DNA of 64,000 bases from Scolanthus callimorphus (Eukaryota > Cnidaria > Anthozoa > Actiniaria > Edwardsiidae), in assembly GCA_033964015.1 (NCBI GenBank), contig JAWWUD010000101.1, positions 248,001-312,000 on the forward strand, given 5' to 3'. This document shows, piece after piece, positions 1-12,395 of the stretch. Numbering within the stretch: the first letter of the stretch is position 1; every line of letters begins with the position of its first letter. The notes under the pieces were generated by a model. The model ran no database searches and had not been told where the DNA came from. It saw only the letters and a program-made list of their open reading frames with translations. Both the position numbers and the translations under genes were made by a program.

Positions 1-344
1 CTCGAGCTCAGAGAATCTTTAACAATTTTATCTGCTAGCTTGTGACAAAGAGCAGAAGAATAAGACGAATTTTGTACTAATTCAACTTACTACATTGTAA
101 GTCTTTTATTTAACTATGTACAAAAACCTTCAATCTTGGGATCCGCTGGTACTAGCGCTTTCATGGTGCTAATAAATGATTTGGATTCAATTTAAATATC
201 AGTCATCTCATGACAGAATTGAATCACTCACTATGATGAAGAAGTCTTCTACCAACTATTAGTGGCTTTTCACCTTATAAAAGCACTGTTGCAGTCAATT
301 TTATTTTCATTCTTCTCTTGACTTCTCTCTTGGGATAGCAGCCT
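1..344. other. no gene seen
   Basis: AT-rich sequence with no supported ORF, RNA gene or repeat. It lies just downstream of the minus-strand unknown gene ending at about 345 and may hold its 3' UTR. Confidence 0.4.
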
Positions 345-1780
345 TCATGTAGCTACTTTACTTCTGAGATCTTTGTAATTACTAGACTGATAGTAACCCT
401 TAGACATTTCTTTTCCAGGCTTCTTCAGCTGTTCAGGGTCGTTGTCATCATCATCGTGATCAGGGCCATCAAGCCTGTTACCCCCACCATCCCGTGGACC
501 TGCATCTGCTAGCAAACCTTTATTCCAGCTGTCTGCAAGCTTCTCGACATCTTGAAGAACTTTTGGTGGTGCAGCTTGGATGATCACAATCAAGCAATGT
601 GTTGGGTTTATCTCCTGGCCATCAATATCCGAGTCGTAGACACTTGCGGGAAACATCTATGTCATAACTGGACAAATGATATGGGGATTTTCCATACGGT
701 CTTCCAGCCCTGTTCAGTGGTCTTGGTTGTTTTGCAGATTTCCCAAGATTGGTGGAGACCCTCTCAAACATTGACAGGATCACCTAAGAGGGAAGACCTA
801 ATTTGAACAAATAATATTACAAAATTCACAAAACACCCGCAAAAACAAATTGAGAAATAAAGGAAGTAACAGGACTTAATTTTGCTTTTTATTCAACCCT
901 CATCAGGACAGCTGCAAAATATCTAGTTGAACATTGCTACTCCTGTTATTTCTTTTACTTCTTCAGTAGACATTATTACCCCTACTGGCTTTTCTCTAAG
1001 TACTTTTAATGATTCAACTCATACAGCCTCTAAGTTCAAGAATTTGGAATTTTATATTATCGCCCAATAAAACCAAGCAATATTATAATAAATGACCTTG
1101 ATTGCTCTGGCTTTACTGTAAAATCCCAAACATCTTCACTCAGTCTGGCATTTTCCAGTAAAGCCCTTGCATTCGGCTGTTAGTTGTTAATAATGATGAT
1201 TATTTACCTGTCAAAAGCAGTAAGTCTTGGTCACTATAACCACGTTGATACTTAGGGACGTAAGACTGTTCAAACCCATTCTCAGTTGTGGATCTTGCCA
1301 GTAACCTTGCAGTTTCTTGGATCTTTGCTGCTCTGTCGGTCTTCCTTATCCTGGATCTTATTCGTGAATGGAATACTTCCACCTTCTTGTCTGTAATCAC
1401 TGAGCAGAGCTTCTCCTTTGCTTCATAATAGGCAGGAACCCTTTTCTGCTGGCTTTGTTGTAATGATGTCTGTCCATTGATATCAACATCATCGCCAGGC
1501 GCATCATTGACCGCTTCAGGAAACTAAAGTTCTCTCCCTTGATAATAACAGGATGGTGGAGATACGCTAGTGGAACAACCTCCTCAAACAAGTGGAACAA
1601 GCTGGTATAGTCATCCTTGCACTGTCCAAAGGCATCTAGAACTTGGTGTCGTACCATCAGCCACCCACAAAAAGCAAGGACTAGACAAATAGCTACTTTC
1701 TCGGGCTTGGGTTTTGCATGTAGATGAGCTCTTCCTCCAAAGACCCCAGAGTAGTTTTCTTTGAATACATGGTGATAGTT
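345..1780 (-). pseudogene. unrecognised multi-exon gene, probably broken
   Basis: Minus-strand coding pieces read from about 1657 down to 1208, then from about 735 down to 345. The first piece is helical and basic (motifs RHHYNKASRKG, PAYYEAKEKL, VFHSRIRSRIRK) and ends with YVPKYQRGYSDQDL at a plausible donor (GACAG|gtaaat). It is split by a 1-nt frame break at about 1435-1442 inside a G run. The second piece is acidic and low-complexity (GPDHDDDDNDPEQLKK), with another apparent frame break near 650. I do not recognise the family. The pattern resembles multi-copy, transposon-associated genes of cnidarians, but that is only an impression. It is divergent from the gene at 2293, with about 600 bp between them. 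Confidence 0.4.
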
Positions 1781-1789
1781 CTGTACAAC

Positions 1790-2290
1790 ATCTTCAGAAC
1801 TGTTTAGATAAACATTGTTTTTTTCTCTTTTTTAAAATATATTTATGAAGACCATATTACATCTTTTGTATATACAAATATAATACATATAATTTGAATA
1901 TTGTTTCATATATCTTATATATATGTCCTTATTTCAATTGTCTTTACATTCACTTTTTTAATAAGTTAGTTCCCCTTTTAAATAATTATTTTTATTGGTT
2001 GGTCTTCGTTTAGACTTTAGAGACACCCTTAAGGTACTAGAATCGGCTATTTTTGACACCTTGGATTGTAATTTTAAATATGCTATTATAACCTTTTTAG
2101 TGCCTATTTTTAATATCTGAGAAAAAAAAATCAAAAACATCAAAAAGAAAGCGAAAAAAGGCTTTAAAAATTGGACATTTTCGCGGGAAATCTGCGCGGT
2201 CATCAAATTTTAGACTGGGTCGGTATCTAGGCAGGATCAGCTAGTCCAGCGGTCTTACTCAAAAGTGTCACCTCGAGTGTGCCAACTTCA
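1790..2290. other. intergenic gap between divergent genes
   Basis: Very AT-rich stretch (runs of TATA and TTTT around 1830-1960) between two divergently oriented unknown genes. A shared promoter region is possible, but I see no specific box that I can defend. Confidence 0.3.
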
Positions 2291-2292
2291 GC

Positions 2293-3525
2293 ATGGCTGC
2301 CGCAAACACACAACTTGAGACTGTCTTCATGGCATTCGATGCCGAATTTGTCAGGAATGGGTAAGTATCCACATTTGATATTATTCTTTCTATATTATTT
2401 AACTTATTTTGAATTTTTTTTAACGATTTCAGATTTGGAAGAGCGCCCGAAGGGTTGCTGAACCTTCTTCGTCAATTTAGATTGAAAGCGGGGGAAACAC
2501 AGAACGATGGCCGTGCTAGGCTTTATAGACGACTGTGGTGCTTGCTTTGGGTGGGTTTATGATGCACCCTTTACTAAAATATGCCTTAGTAACGTTAGAT
2601 TTAGATTGAATGTCAAAAGGCAAACAACTCGACGCATTGCATTCTTTGCCCGATCGACCTCGTGAAACAACAGTCACACATTTGACAATGGAAGAACAAG
2701 ATCGCAGAATCAACTGTTTCGCCCATGCTAAGCTTCTGTTATTTTGTTGTCTTTCAGTACGGAAGCAAGCAGACGTTAGGAGCTGGACTCCCAAGATGGC
2801 CGACCTACATTTACCCGGAGAGCCTGAAGAACATCGTCAGGCTCATAATTCCGGGAAATGTCCAACAATACGAGGACCCTGACCACGATTCGGTAGGTAA
2901 TAAGAATATTAGTGCATTGAATTCAGTGCATTACATCGCCCATGTCTCACAAGACGAGGAACAACATGCTTTGACATTGCTCAACTAAACTAGTGATGTT
3001 GTTCTTTCCTTAGTGACTTATTTCGAAGAATGGAACTCAATGGCATATTGTGTTTGTAAACTTTCGCGTAGACCAAACTAGAACAATTATTTGGAGCCAA
3101 AATTAAATTCATGGGCTCAGTGACAGTTCAGTGACAAAGCATGTTTTTCTATGTTTTCTTGCGAATCGACACACTTTTCCCTGTGCAAAAATCCTTTCTT
3201 TCAGGATTGGGGGTGGGGGATCAATTTACCGGACAATTTACCTGATCTGAGCACCCTTGCATGGGGAGTGGATGGATATTTTCTGGAACCACACATTTGA
3301 AGTATTCCACTGATCTCTTTTATCTCATTCAAAATACAAGAAGATATCAGAACAAAAGACCAATATTTACAGTAATTGAGCTATTAGCACCCAACCAAAC
3401 TTGAATTCACAGCCCTGGAAATCATATTCACGTATCTCATTTTAAATTCGCTAGGTCTTCAGAGTCAACATTGGGGATTTGGCCAGAGCCAGATGGCCTA
3501 CAGCAAGACGAAGATGATCTCCTGA
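2293..3525 (+). CDS. unrecognised small spliced gene
   Basis: ATG at 2293 opens exon 1 (2293-2360, donor gtaagt). Exon 2 is 2433-2550 (donor gtgggt), exon 3 is 2758-2892 (donor gtaggt) and a possible last exon is 3463-3525, ending in TGA. Phases agree at every junction, which supports the model. The protein is about 128 aa: a helical N-terminus, a basic stretch (RARLYRRLW) and an aromatic segment (LPRWPTYIYPESLKNIVRL), then an acidic EDPDHD. No domain is recognised. It is divergent from the minus-strand unknown gene on its left. Because the acidic PDHD motif recurs in that neighbour, the two could belong to one mobile unit; this is inference. Confidence 0.5.
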
Positions 3526-3529
3526 TATC

Positions 3530-4240
3530 CATATTGTACTTTTCCTAAGATTTTCATTTTGAGATAACCCAGGTGAAAACGGTAGTCAGGAGTGTTCAAT
3601 TATCCTAGAAAATGCCAGTCTAATATGTTTAGGTCAAAATCCAAAGTCCTGACGCAATCCCTGATTTTCCTGGTTGGATTAATGCGCACTTCAGCCTTTT
3701 TAACCGTTTCGTGCCAAAATGGGTCAGCTTATATATATTTTTTACAACATCAAGTGTTCATTAATACCCTTGTATACCGTTTTCATCTGGGTAATAAAAA
3801 AATCCAGGATGTTTAGGTTTTTTTAAATCACAAGAATTCTGATTATAACTTGAAAATGGTTTATAACAATAATGGAAAGCAGATCATTGTTATCTCTTAT
3901 TTTTTTATTGTATATCTATTTTATTGGACATCTTTCATTCTATTTACAATGCCTAAATAATCAATGAATACTGTACATATGTTAATGTTCAAATAAGATT
4001 TTTGACAAAAAAAATACCAACCTGTGTCAGGCTGTGAGATGCAAACTAGAGCTGCTTTGAGAATAAGGTTTTAAAATGAATAAAAAGCTATGGAAAAATG
4101 TCTTTACAAATGTCACTGGAATTCTGGGGGTCCTCGACAGTGGGGTGCAATTGTTTTTACGACTGTCCATTTCCTGAAGCACATCAGTGCAAAAGCAAGC
4201 AATTATCATTCAGTTGGCTTTAGTTAGCATTTTGATTTCT
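3530..4240. other. no gene seen
   Basis: Short AT-rich stretch between the unknown plus-strand gene and the LINE. Small open frames here lack splice or codon support. The 5' edge of the LINE lies somewhere near 4240-4260 but is not marked by a clear target-site duplication. Confidence 0.35.
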
Positions 4241-4346
4241 TGGATTCAATTCACAGGAGTGATGTGAGATGTACTGCGCATGTACTGCTACTGTGCGGCC
4301 ACGTTTTTCAAAGCTCTGTACTAGTTTGAGAAGTTATCAATGAATT

Positions 4347-4847
4347 ATGCCTCCGAAGACTGGTTTAACTGTGAAACAGCTACAACAACAAAATTTTAAT
4401 TTGCAAAAAGAAATGGAAAAATTGAGAAATGAATTTTGTAGCCTGCAAGAGACTCTGAAAGAACACGAGGCGGCTGCCAGTAGGGTCCCAAGTCGATCAT
4501 CGGATACAAGTCATCCAAAACCAATAATCTGCAAATTTGTGAGGCGCCTTACTAAAGAGGAGGTAATGTCTCGTCGTAAAAAAATTTCTAGTGTTGGTCC
4601 TGCTGACGTTGGGCTAAGCGACTCTGTAACCTTCGGCAATGCAGTACTTTTGGATCATCTTCCTCCGAAAACCCAAACGCTCCTTCACGAAGCCAAGAAA
4701 TTCAAAGAGAGGTTCAGTTACGCGTTTTGCTGGGCCAAAAACGCCAACGTGTATCTCCGACACGATGAGAGTAGCCAAGTCATTAAGGTCAAGAACTTGA
4801 AATACCTGCAGGATCTCACTCAAGACGAGCTCGAGTCCCAAACATAG
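4347..4847 (+). CDS. LINE ORF1 protein, coiled coil plus FP-like domain
   Basis: 166-aa protein. Residues 8-45 form a heptad-rich coiled coil (QLQQQNFNLQKEMEKLRNEF). Residues 59 to the end resemble the baculovirus FP-type fold found in ORF1 of several animal LINEs: a PIICKFVRR strand, KEEVMSRRKKI helix, LLHEAKKFKE, then FCWAKNANVYLR and IKVKNL. Such proteins are thought to bind RNA as trimers and chaperone reverse transcription. It starts at ATG 4347 and ends 90 nt before ORF2. It is intact, unlike ORF2. The FP assignment is by pattern and could be tested by structure prediction. Confidence 0.7.
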   Translation: MPPKTGLTVKQLQQQNFNLQKEMEKLRNEFCSLQETLKEHEAAASRVPSRSSDTSHPKPIICKFVRRLTKEEVMSRRKKISSVGPADVGLSDSVTFGNAVLLDHLPPKTQTLLHEAKKFKERFSYAFCWAKNANVYLRHDESSQVIKVKNLKYLQDLTQDELESQT

Positions 4848-4936
4848 ATAAGTAAACGTATTTATTATTTATCAGATATAAACACTATTCATTCAATTCT
4901 ACGGATACGAAATGTAATAAGCGTCTCTTACGTGAC

Positions 4937-7781
4937 TTGCCTTACCATGGCGTAAACTTGCTTACCGCTCATGGCCAATTTAATAATCTTATCAATATGA
5001 ATATTCCTACTAAAAAGTATTTAGAACGACTCCCCAGCTTTCATGACCTTGATTTGTTTGATTTAAATAGCAATCATGGCATTCATCCAGACTTAAATAA
5101 TATTTACAAACCCATTCGCTGTAGATACTATTCTCCAGCTTCATTTATGTCAGCCAGGCCCAAAAACAACAAAGCACATTTTTCTCTTTTGCATACTAAT
5201 ATCAGTAGCCTGAAACAAAATTTTGAAAACTTACAAACTCATCTTCTAAGTGAACTTGATTTTAATTTTAGTATCATTGGATTATCAGAAACTAGAATTT
5301 ATAATAGCACAACTTCTGACTCTATCCCCAAGCTACCTAATTATAATTTCGAATTTGTTCCAACACCTCTTTCTGCTGGAGGCGTTGGCATGTACATAGA
5401 TGAGAATCTGAGTTATACTGTTGTTGAAAAAGTGGCTAATGAAGCATTTCAGGCTCTCTGGGTGCAATTAGAAGTCTCGCACAAGAAAAATGTGCTTTGT
5501 TGTGTAATCTATAGACAACACAATTCGCCTGAATGTTTTCTTGATTATTTTGAAGAGGCGCTTGAGCGTTTTAGCGTTACGGGAAAACCAATTTATATTT
5601 TAAGCGATACCAATATAAATCTCCTCCGAGCAAATACGTGCAAATATTCGCAAAAATTCCTAAGTTGTCTACAGAGTTTTGCCTTGATACCAACAATTGA
5701 TAAGCCAACGAGAGTTCGCAATAACTCGGCTTCGCTAATTGACAATATTTTTACCAATAAGATTGATGATTATTTTGCTAGTGGGAATGTTGTCTCTGAC
5801 ATTACGGACCACTTTTCTCAATTTCTTATACTTCAATCATTTGTTCAACCGATTCAGCCCCCCAAAATTATCTGGCGTGATTATTCTAAATTCTCAGAGG
5901 AAACCTTTTTACAAGAATTATCGCAGTTTGACTGGGAGATGTTGTTTACAGGTGATGATATCAATAGGCATTTCTCTACTTTCTATAATAAACTAAATAA
6001 ATTAACAAATAAGCATGCCCCACTCTGTACATTATCCAAAAGAAAAACCAAGCAGCTGCGCAAGCCCTGGATCACGCAAGGTCTAAAAAAATCAATTAAG
6101 ATAAAAAATGCGCTCTTTTTTTCTGGGGACCAGGACAAATATAAATACTATAGAAATAAGATTACTGTTCTCACGAGAATAAGTAAAAGGAATTATCATA
6201 TTTTGTTTGAGCTTAATATAAATAATATGAAAAAGACCTGGGAAGGCATTAACAATTTAATAAATAGAAAAATTAAATGTAAAACAGTTATTAACAAAAT
6301 GAAGCGCATAGATAACAATTCAATTTCTTCTGATCACTCTGAAATACCAAATATTTTAAATAAGCACTTCGCCACAGTTGGGCATACTCTTGCAGCTAAA
6401 ATACCTCCTCCCTCTTCACATTTTTCAAACTATATGCCACCAAGGCTTTCGAGCGCAGGCTCCTTTGTTTTTACACCAGTGTTGCCTTGTGAAATCAAGG
6501 ATGAAATCTGCTCCCTTCCTCTCAACAAAGCAGCGGGCTTATATTCTACCCCAGTGAGAATTCTTAAGTCTGCTTGTCATCTCCTTTCTTTGCCATTGGC
6601 AACAATGATAAATAAGTCTGTTCAAATGGGAATATATCCTGCTAAATTAAAACATGCAAAAATAATACCTGTGTATAAAACAGATGATATTAGTGATCCC
6701 AATAATTATAGGCCCATATCTTTATTGTCTATCTTTAACAGAATCTTTGAAAAGATTATGTGTAATCGCCTCCGAGTCTTTCTTGATAAACATGAAATTT
6801 TGTATCATTCACAATATAGCTTTCGTAATAACCACTCTACTGAACACGCTCTCATTGATATTGTCTCCAAAATTCAAAGTAACATTGATAAGAAACTGTA
6901 CTCTTGTGGCGTCTTCATAGATCTAAAGAAAGCCTTCGACACGGTTGACTATTCAATTTTACTGTCCAAACTTGAGCACTATGGCATAAGAGGAATTATC
7001 AATACCTGGTTCTTCTCTTACCTCACAAACAGATACCAGACCACTCAAGTAGGATGTGATATATCTAAAAAGGAGCTGTGTCGCTGTGGTGTACCACAAG
7101 GGTCGGTCCTTGGACCACTTCTCTTTCTTATTTATATAAATGATATATATATGACTTCTGACAAATTCTATTTTTATTTGTTTGCTGATGACACGAATCT
7201 GCTTTATGCAAATAGTAATTTAAAAATTCTTGAAGCAACCGTTAATATCGAACTTTCTTAAGTCAGTACCTGGCTAATGGCAAACAAATTAACTTTAAAT
7301 GTCCAAAAATCAAATTATGTTGTTTTTCATCCCCACCAAAGACATGCTGGCTATAACGTTGAAATAAACATCTTTGATAATAACGTGGGTCATAATGTAA
7401 TATTAGAAAGAAAAAACTATGTCAAATACCTCGGAGTGCTTATAGACTCTAAACTGACTTGGCAAGACCACATTACTTATATCTCTAAATTTCTTGTACT
7501 TTAAATCAATATCTTTAATTATGCACGATGTGGCTAATGATGCATTACCTGTAAATATTTCCAGTCTGTTTACAAATTCTTCAAAAACTCATAATTATAA
7601 TACTAGATTTGCCTCATCTGGCAACTTTCAAATAAAATATTCAAGAACAAATTATGTTTTAAAGTCGATACCTAGAATTGGTGCCAAGGTGTGGAACAGC
7701 ATTCCTTTAAGCATTCGTTCGCTCCCAAAACAAAAATTTAAAAAAACCGCTTCATCTTCAATTAATATCTATTCTTGCTGA
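4937..7781 (+). pseudogene. LINE ORF2, endonuclease-reverse transcriptase, broken
   Basis: Open from 4937 to a TAA at 7259-7261, then open again in the same frame to about 7504, then in a different frame to 7781. The N-terminal third is an APE-type endonuclease (IIGLSETRI; YILSDTNINLL; DITDHF). The RT follows: NNYRPISLLSIFNRIFEKI, QYSFRNNHSTEHAL, FIDLKKAFDTVDY, GVPQGSVLGPLLF and the catalytic FADDTNLL. After DSKLTWQDHITYISK the sequence jumps to the C-terminal segment (NYNTRFAS, GAKVWNSIP); about 100 codons normally found between them are gone. The nonsense codon sits where relatives read through into VSTWLMANKL. Confidence 0.85.
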
Positions 7782-8068
7782 GGAGAATAAATATATTGAT
7801 ATGCCAACACTGATAAACAATATGCAAAAATTCTGATGCTTGATTTTACGTAATTCCTACTTTCCCTTTTGAAATACTAAATCCTGTTGTTCAACTCTTT
7901 TTTCTCTTTTTATGTGTCTTCCATCTTTCTTTTTTTCTCAAATAGCTATTATATATATATATTTCCTGCCCGCCTAGATTAGCTTTGCTACCTGCGGGTT
8001 TGGTAATGATAATTGTATTTTGTAAATAGAAATAAACTTGAACTTGAACTTGAACTTGAACTTGAGAT

Positions 8069-11000
8069 TCTCGAGTGCTCTGTAGAGCCACATCGACACT
8101 TCCTACTAACTCTCCTACTGATCACGGCTACATCATTTCCTTCTCCGATCATCCCATTAACATCCCTGACTAAGCTGTCCTGGTCTTCGCCTTCAACATC
8201 ATCCTCATCCTCATCATTGCCATATGTATGTCTTACTGCTTGATTCTTGACCCACTTCTTTCTAGCCTCTTGATCCTCTGCTCGTGGAACCTTCTTCTTT
8301 TCTCTGTTCTTCTTTGCCTTTTCTGTCTTCTGGTACTGTAGCCTTGTTCTGCGCTCTTCGACTGCTTTCTCGAGTGCTCGCATCACTGCAGGTACAATAG
8401 GAAGGTTCGGGCGCTCATATAAATCTGTGATCCAGTGATAACCTGCTCGTCGCACTTGATAGCACCATGTCATGCTCAAATATGCTGAGGCTGCAAAAGC
8501 TGAAAGAAGTCGAATAGGGATTGTATGCCTAAATTCCCTATTATTTTTAAGTTATACTGAAAATTGTTGGCCATACTGGAAGGAAAACAATGCTAAGCCC
8601 TGATCATTTTTTAGATAGAAAGGGTATAGTTCTGAATTTGAAACAATATGATGATTACTGTGGCATACATGAATGTAGGGTTCAAAGGGTGCTATTGGTG
8701 CATGAAAATAGTGGTCACAGCACAACAGCCTCTGGTGTGTTCAGAAATATTCAACTAATGTTTTGTTTTCTGCAATACTGAATGGAAATAGCTGTGAGTG
8801 ATTAATCAATTTCAATAGAGCCTAAAATGGTAAAATCCAAAATACAGACAGGATATCTATGCGATGCTGGACTTTGTTGCACTATGCAAATCATTACATC
8901 CTTTGTTAGGATATGTGGGAATTTGGTAAATTAAATGGGGTTAGTCCCATGGAACCATTGTATAAAGACCTGTCCCAAATGAAACCTTGCGGTTGTGCCT
9001 ATGTTTTTATGCTATTTTCATGTATCAGTAGTTTGGGTGCTACGACTCGATTTTTTTCTTCTACCTCCCCTGCCTACACTGTGGACACTACATGTTTATG
9101 GCAATGTAAATGACTGCAAAATTTGTTCTGGAACAATCAATTCATTTTACAGTCAAAGGACACAAAGCATCCGAAGATTCAATTAATTATTCCATATTTT
9201 GTTTTCATTATTCAATCCAAAAATGAAATTTTCAATTCAATATGTAGTCTAAATAATTAATCTGGGTGAGCAATTGCTTATTCAGAAATCTAAATCTGAA
9301 CATTTAACATTGAAGAATGAAATCCATAATGGAATTATTAATTGAATCTTCAACTCTAGGGGGGCATGCTTCATGTCTTAGACTTGTAAATCCATCAGCA
9401 GAAACAAAGCAAAAAAACAATCTCACCTGCAAAGACTAAGACTCTTTGAGCGAAAGTGTGGAAGGACTGAGAAGTGAGCCTCGCACAAATTGGAATGGCC
9501 TCTTCCCACAATTGGGTGAATGACCTCATCTGCCTCCTCTGCCCGCCGCCCACACTCTATTCGGTAGGCCAACCAGTGGTAATCACATGTCAACTTGGAT
9601 TTTGTGTGATACTCCTCGCCATCACAGGAGGGTTCCTCATCTTTGTCACACTTTCCACAAGTACATCTTCTCTTTGGGTGGAAGTCACACTCCACCATCC
9701 CATGAGTGAATATCTCTAACGTGGTACTTTGCTAATGCCCGCACTCTCTCTGCAGACTGTTCAGGGCTGTCACACTGCTGGAGACAGCAAAAAAGATTGA
9801 TCCTTGCTCCCTTTATGAAAGCGTCTGATAAGCATCCACAGCCAGGCCTGTGCCTAGTGCCACTACACTTGCATTTTAACTCATCTAAAACTTCAGGAAA
9901 CTTCTCTTTGTGTTTATTCTTGAAATCTTCAGTGAACTCCTTCTTTTTACCCATGTCTTTTAGGTTATTCTCACTTGATCGCGCCACATGGCCACCGCAC
10001 TTGTACACCTTTCCATTTTTATGACGCTTATTTACCGACTTCTTAGAGCTTGAATCCCCGTCCTGCCAAACTCCCTCCACATCGCAACCTTCCTCTTTTG
10101 CCTGTCCGTAACATTCATCTGATAATATCCCTTCCATTGACTTTGAAGTCCCCTCGTACAAATCCTCATCTACAACATTGTCTCCTCCTCTCATGCATTT
10201 ATGCCCATACCACAGCAATCCACCGGTCAGGTAATTTTTGATGATGAATGAACCATTCTTGCTGAAGTGCCCTCTGGTATGCCAAACTCCATCAGATGTG
10301 ACAATGGCCCTTTTCCAGCTTCCCATCTCCTGCTCTGGAAGTTGTTTCATCCTGCCTTTCTCTTCATCACACATTTCATCAAGAATGTATTTGATGTGAG
10401 GATAAATTAGCTTGATTATGTCGTAGAATCTGCATTTCGAAACACATGCTATCCCAAGGCACTGTTTTAAGGTTCTTTCAAATTTTGCAAACCCATTTCC
10501 AGTAATAAAGAATGCTACTCCAAGTGCCAGGCCAACAACAGTTCTCCTTGACCCCTCTACAAGGGCAGATCCTTGGAAATACACAGACCTGTTACAACAG
10601 CCAGTACAGACAAATACAACATTTATGGAACCTCCAACTCCTATAACTTCAACCTTTGCTGGGACCAGAATACCTGAAAACAAAAATCAAAAAAACCTAA
10701 TGATTAGAAAGTTGGTCCAATCCTTTTGTAGCATACATAACATGCTTTTATTGCACTGGTCTACATAGGCAGAGCAAGTTATAGGTACAGAATATTCCAT
10801 TTCAAATGCAAAACACACTGTCACTGGTTCACACACAAAATTGGAATGCATTGTTTACCTAAATGGCTAAAGTGCTCACCTTTGCAATCGCATGTAGAGC
10901 ATTTACTTGTTTTGTTGATTTGTTCTACAAAATGCATCAACTGGCTTGTTTCGGCCACAAAAAAACCTCTTTCAATTTCCCTTGCTTCAAATTTCTGAGC

Positions 11001-11378
11001 CTCTTCCGGACCTTCCACCATTACTGCCTCCTCTGGCTCGGATTCTTCGATCGTAAAATCAGAGTCCTTGGTTTTGTCGTCTTCCGAACTCTCGCTTAAG
11101 CTTCTATAAAATAAACAGTCATCCATGCCTCTCTCGATGAGTGTTTCTCGCACATCTTTCTGCGTCCTGTACAGTCGAGACTTTCCCGGACTCACGAAGT
11201 TCTGCCGTTCCCTCGCATTTTCATCAGTTTTTTTAGAGACAACTTCCCAATTTACCGGTAAAGTGAAATCTTGCCGACTACCTACACCTTTGCCTTGGAC
11301 TTCGGCGCTTCTTTTACCACGCTTGTTGGCTAATTCTTTCTTACGCGCAACCGACAACTTTCGCTTCTTCGGCGCCAT
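8069..11378 (-). pseudogene. Mutator-like transposase-derived gene, 3' end cut by LINE
   Basis: Exon 1 (11378-10880) begins MAPKKRKLSVARKKEL, a basic NLS-like start, and ends CSTCDCKG at a gtgagc donor. Exon 2 (10673-9427) carries the core: ILVPAKVEVIGVGG, CTGCCNRSVYF, SWKRAIVTSDGVWHTRG, LYEGTSKSMEG, VWQDGDSSSKKSV, KCGGHVARSSENN, then Cys-rich CKCSGTRHRPGCGC and CDFHPKRRCTCGKC. Exon 3 (8499 to about 8069) is basic and acidic and reaches KCRCGSTEH. The DGDSS..CGGHV layout matches the Mutator-like transposase domain of large cnidarian and arthropod families. There is a frame break at about 9685-9697, and the phase of exon 3 is also off by one. The LINE tail replaces the normal C-terminus with a serine run. 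Probably nonfunctional. Confidence 0.65.
9150..9386. mobile_element. TA-flanked MITE, copy A, in intron
   Basis: Lies in intron 2 of the Mutator-like gene. The ends are inverted (left CAGTCAAAGGACACAAAGCA; right, read on the other strand, close to it) and are flanked by TA. The inner arms are AT-rich inverted repeats of ATTCAATT type. The same family occurs at 38025-38322 with better-preserved ends. TA duplication plus a CAGT start suggests a Tc1/mariner-related MITE; this is inferred. Confidence 0.65.
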
Positions 11379-11379
11379 G

Positions 11380-12395
11380 TTTTCTTTGATGCAACACAAC
11401 GCATGCGTGCTTTGACCGGAAGTTATTTTCCCTAGCAACCGTGTTGGCGGTAAACAGAAAAATCACTCTCCAGGGGTGGGACAGTGTTTTTGTATTGATA
11501 CCGATTGTACAGCGGTTTACTGCATGAAAAAATGGCGGACATCGACGCGAAAAGAAGAAAGAAGCACTCCTTTGCCGATTTGGGCCTTTTCTTTATCTTT
11601 CTGTAAGTAAAATAAGCAATTTACACCTCTGTGGATCGGGCCTGATTACAAAAAGCAAAATTATCCGAGGGGAATTGAATTTTTCGCTTTAAATTTGCCA
11701 TGCTATTAGAAGATACATTGCTCAAAGGTCGTAGTTTCAGGTCGGTATTTTTTTTCTTCTTGCTCCCGAGATTTTGATTTTTGAATCAGGTTTTCAAGGT
11801 GAGAATCTTCAAAAGCTTACATCTGTACAAATATTTAACCAATTCCGTTGCCTGAAACTACGATTATAGAGTATGTTGTCGTGAATAAAATTGCACGAAG
11901 TGCATTGAAAAATATTTATTTGTGTCGGTTTAAAAAGGGTTTCGCTTCATTTGGGCATGGACATCTGTTTTAATCCAATTAACGCGCCAAGTGCCCCGCC
12001 CTTAAAGTAACATGCCCAGTGTGAAAAAACACATACTGAGTATTTTGTGTTGCCCATCAAATAAGCAAAAATCTATCTTGCAAATATTTAATTGATTTTA
12101 AAAAATGACCCAAAATAGCCGATTCTAGTACCTTAACTCCATCCCCCCTATAGGTCTACCCCAACCACTACCATTTACTACTTCACCCTTTACTACTTAC
12201 TACAAATTATCAATGAGACCTCTAACCCAACACACAGCAAACACGATACAGGCAAGTATGAAAAAAAAAACAAGCAAAAACAAAAACAACGAGAGAAAGA
12301 AACCCATTCTTCAAACCCCTAATATGTTTCTTTTGTTTAAGGTAATTTTACAAAACAAAAGTGTTCATCAAGCGAGAAAAGGTATATATCTTTGG
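11380..12395. other. intergenic; one possible first exon
   Basis: No confident gene. On the plus strand, ATGGCGGACATC at 11532 opens about 24 codons (MADIDAKRRKKHSFADLGL...) ending at a good donor gtaagt near 11603. This could be a first exon of a gene divergent from the Mutator-like gene, but no downstream exon was found. The remainder is AT-rich and unexplained. Confidence 0.3.

Larger units (their letters stand above)
4250..8065 (+). mobile_element. CR1-type LINE, nearly full length, inactivated
   Basis: Non-LTR retrotransposon with a 5' region, ORF1 (4347-4847), ORF2 (4937 to about 7780) and a 3' end. It ends in an AATAAA-like signal followed by about five copies of the hexamer AACTTG (8034-8063). 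Short 3' tandem repeats instead of poly(A) are typical of the CR1/L2 group. ORF2 has an in-frame TAA at 7259-7261 and an internal deletion with frame change at about 7495, so the copy cannot be autonomous. The 3' end lies in the last exon of a minus-strand transposase-derived gene. No target-site duplication is evident. Confidence 0.85.
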
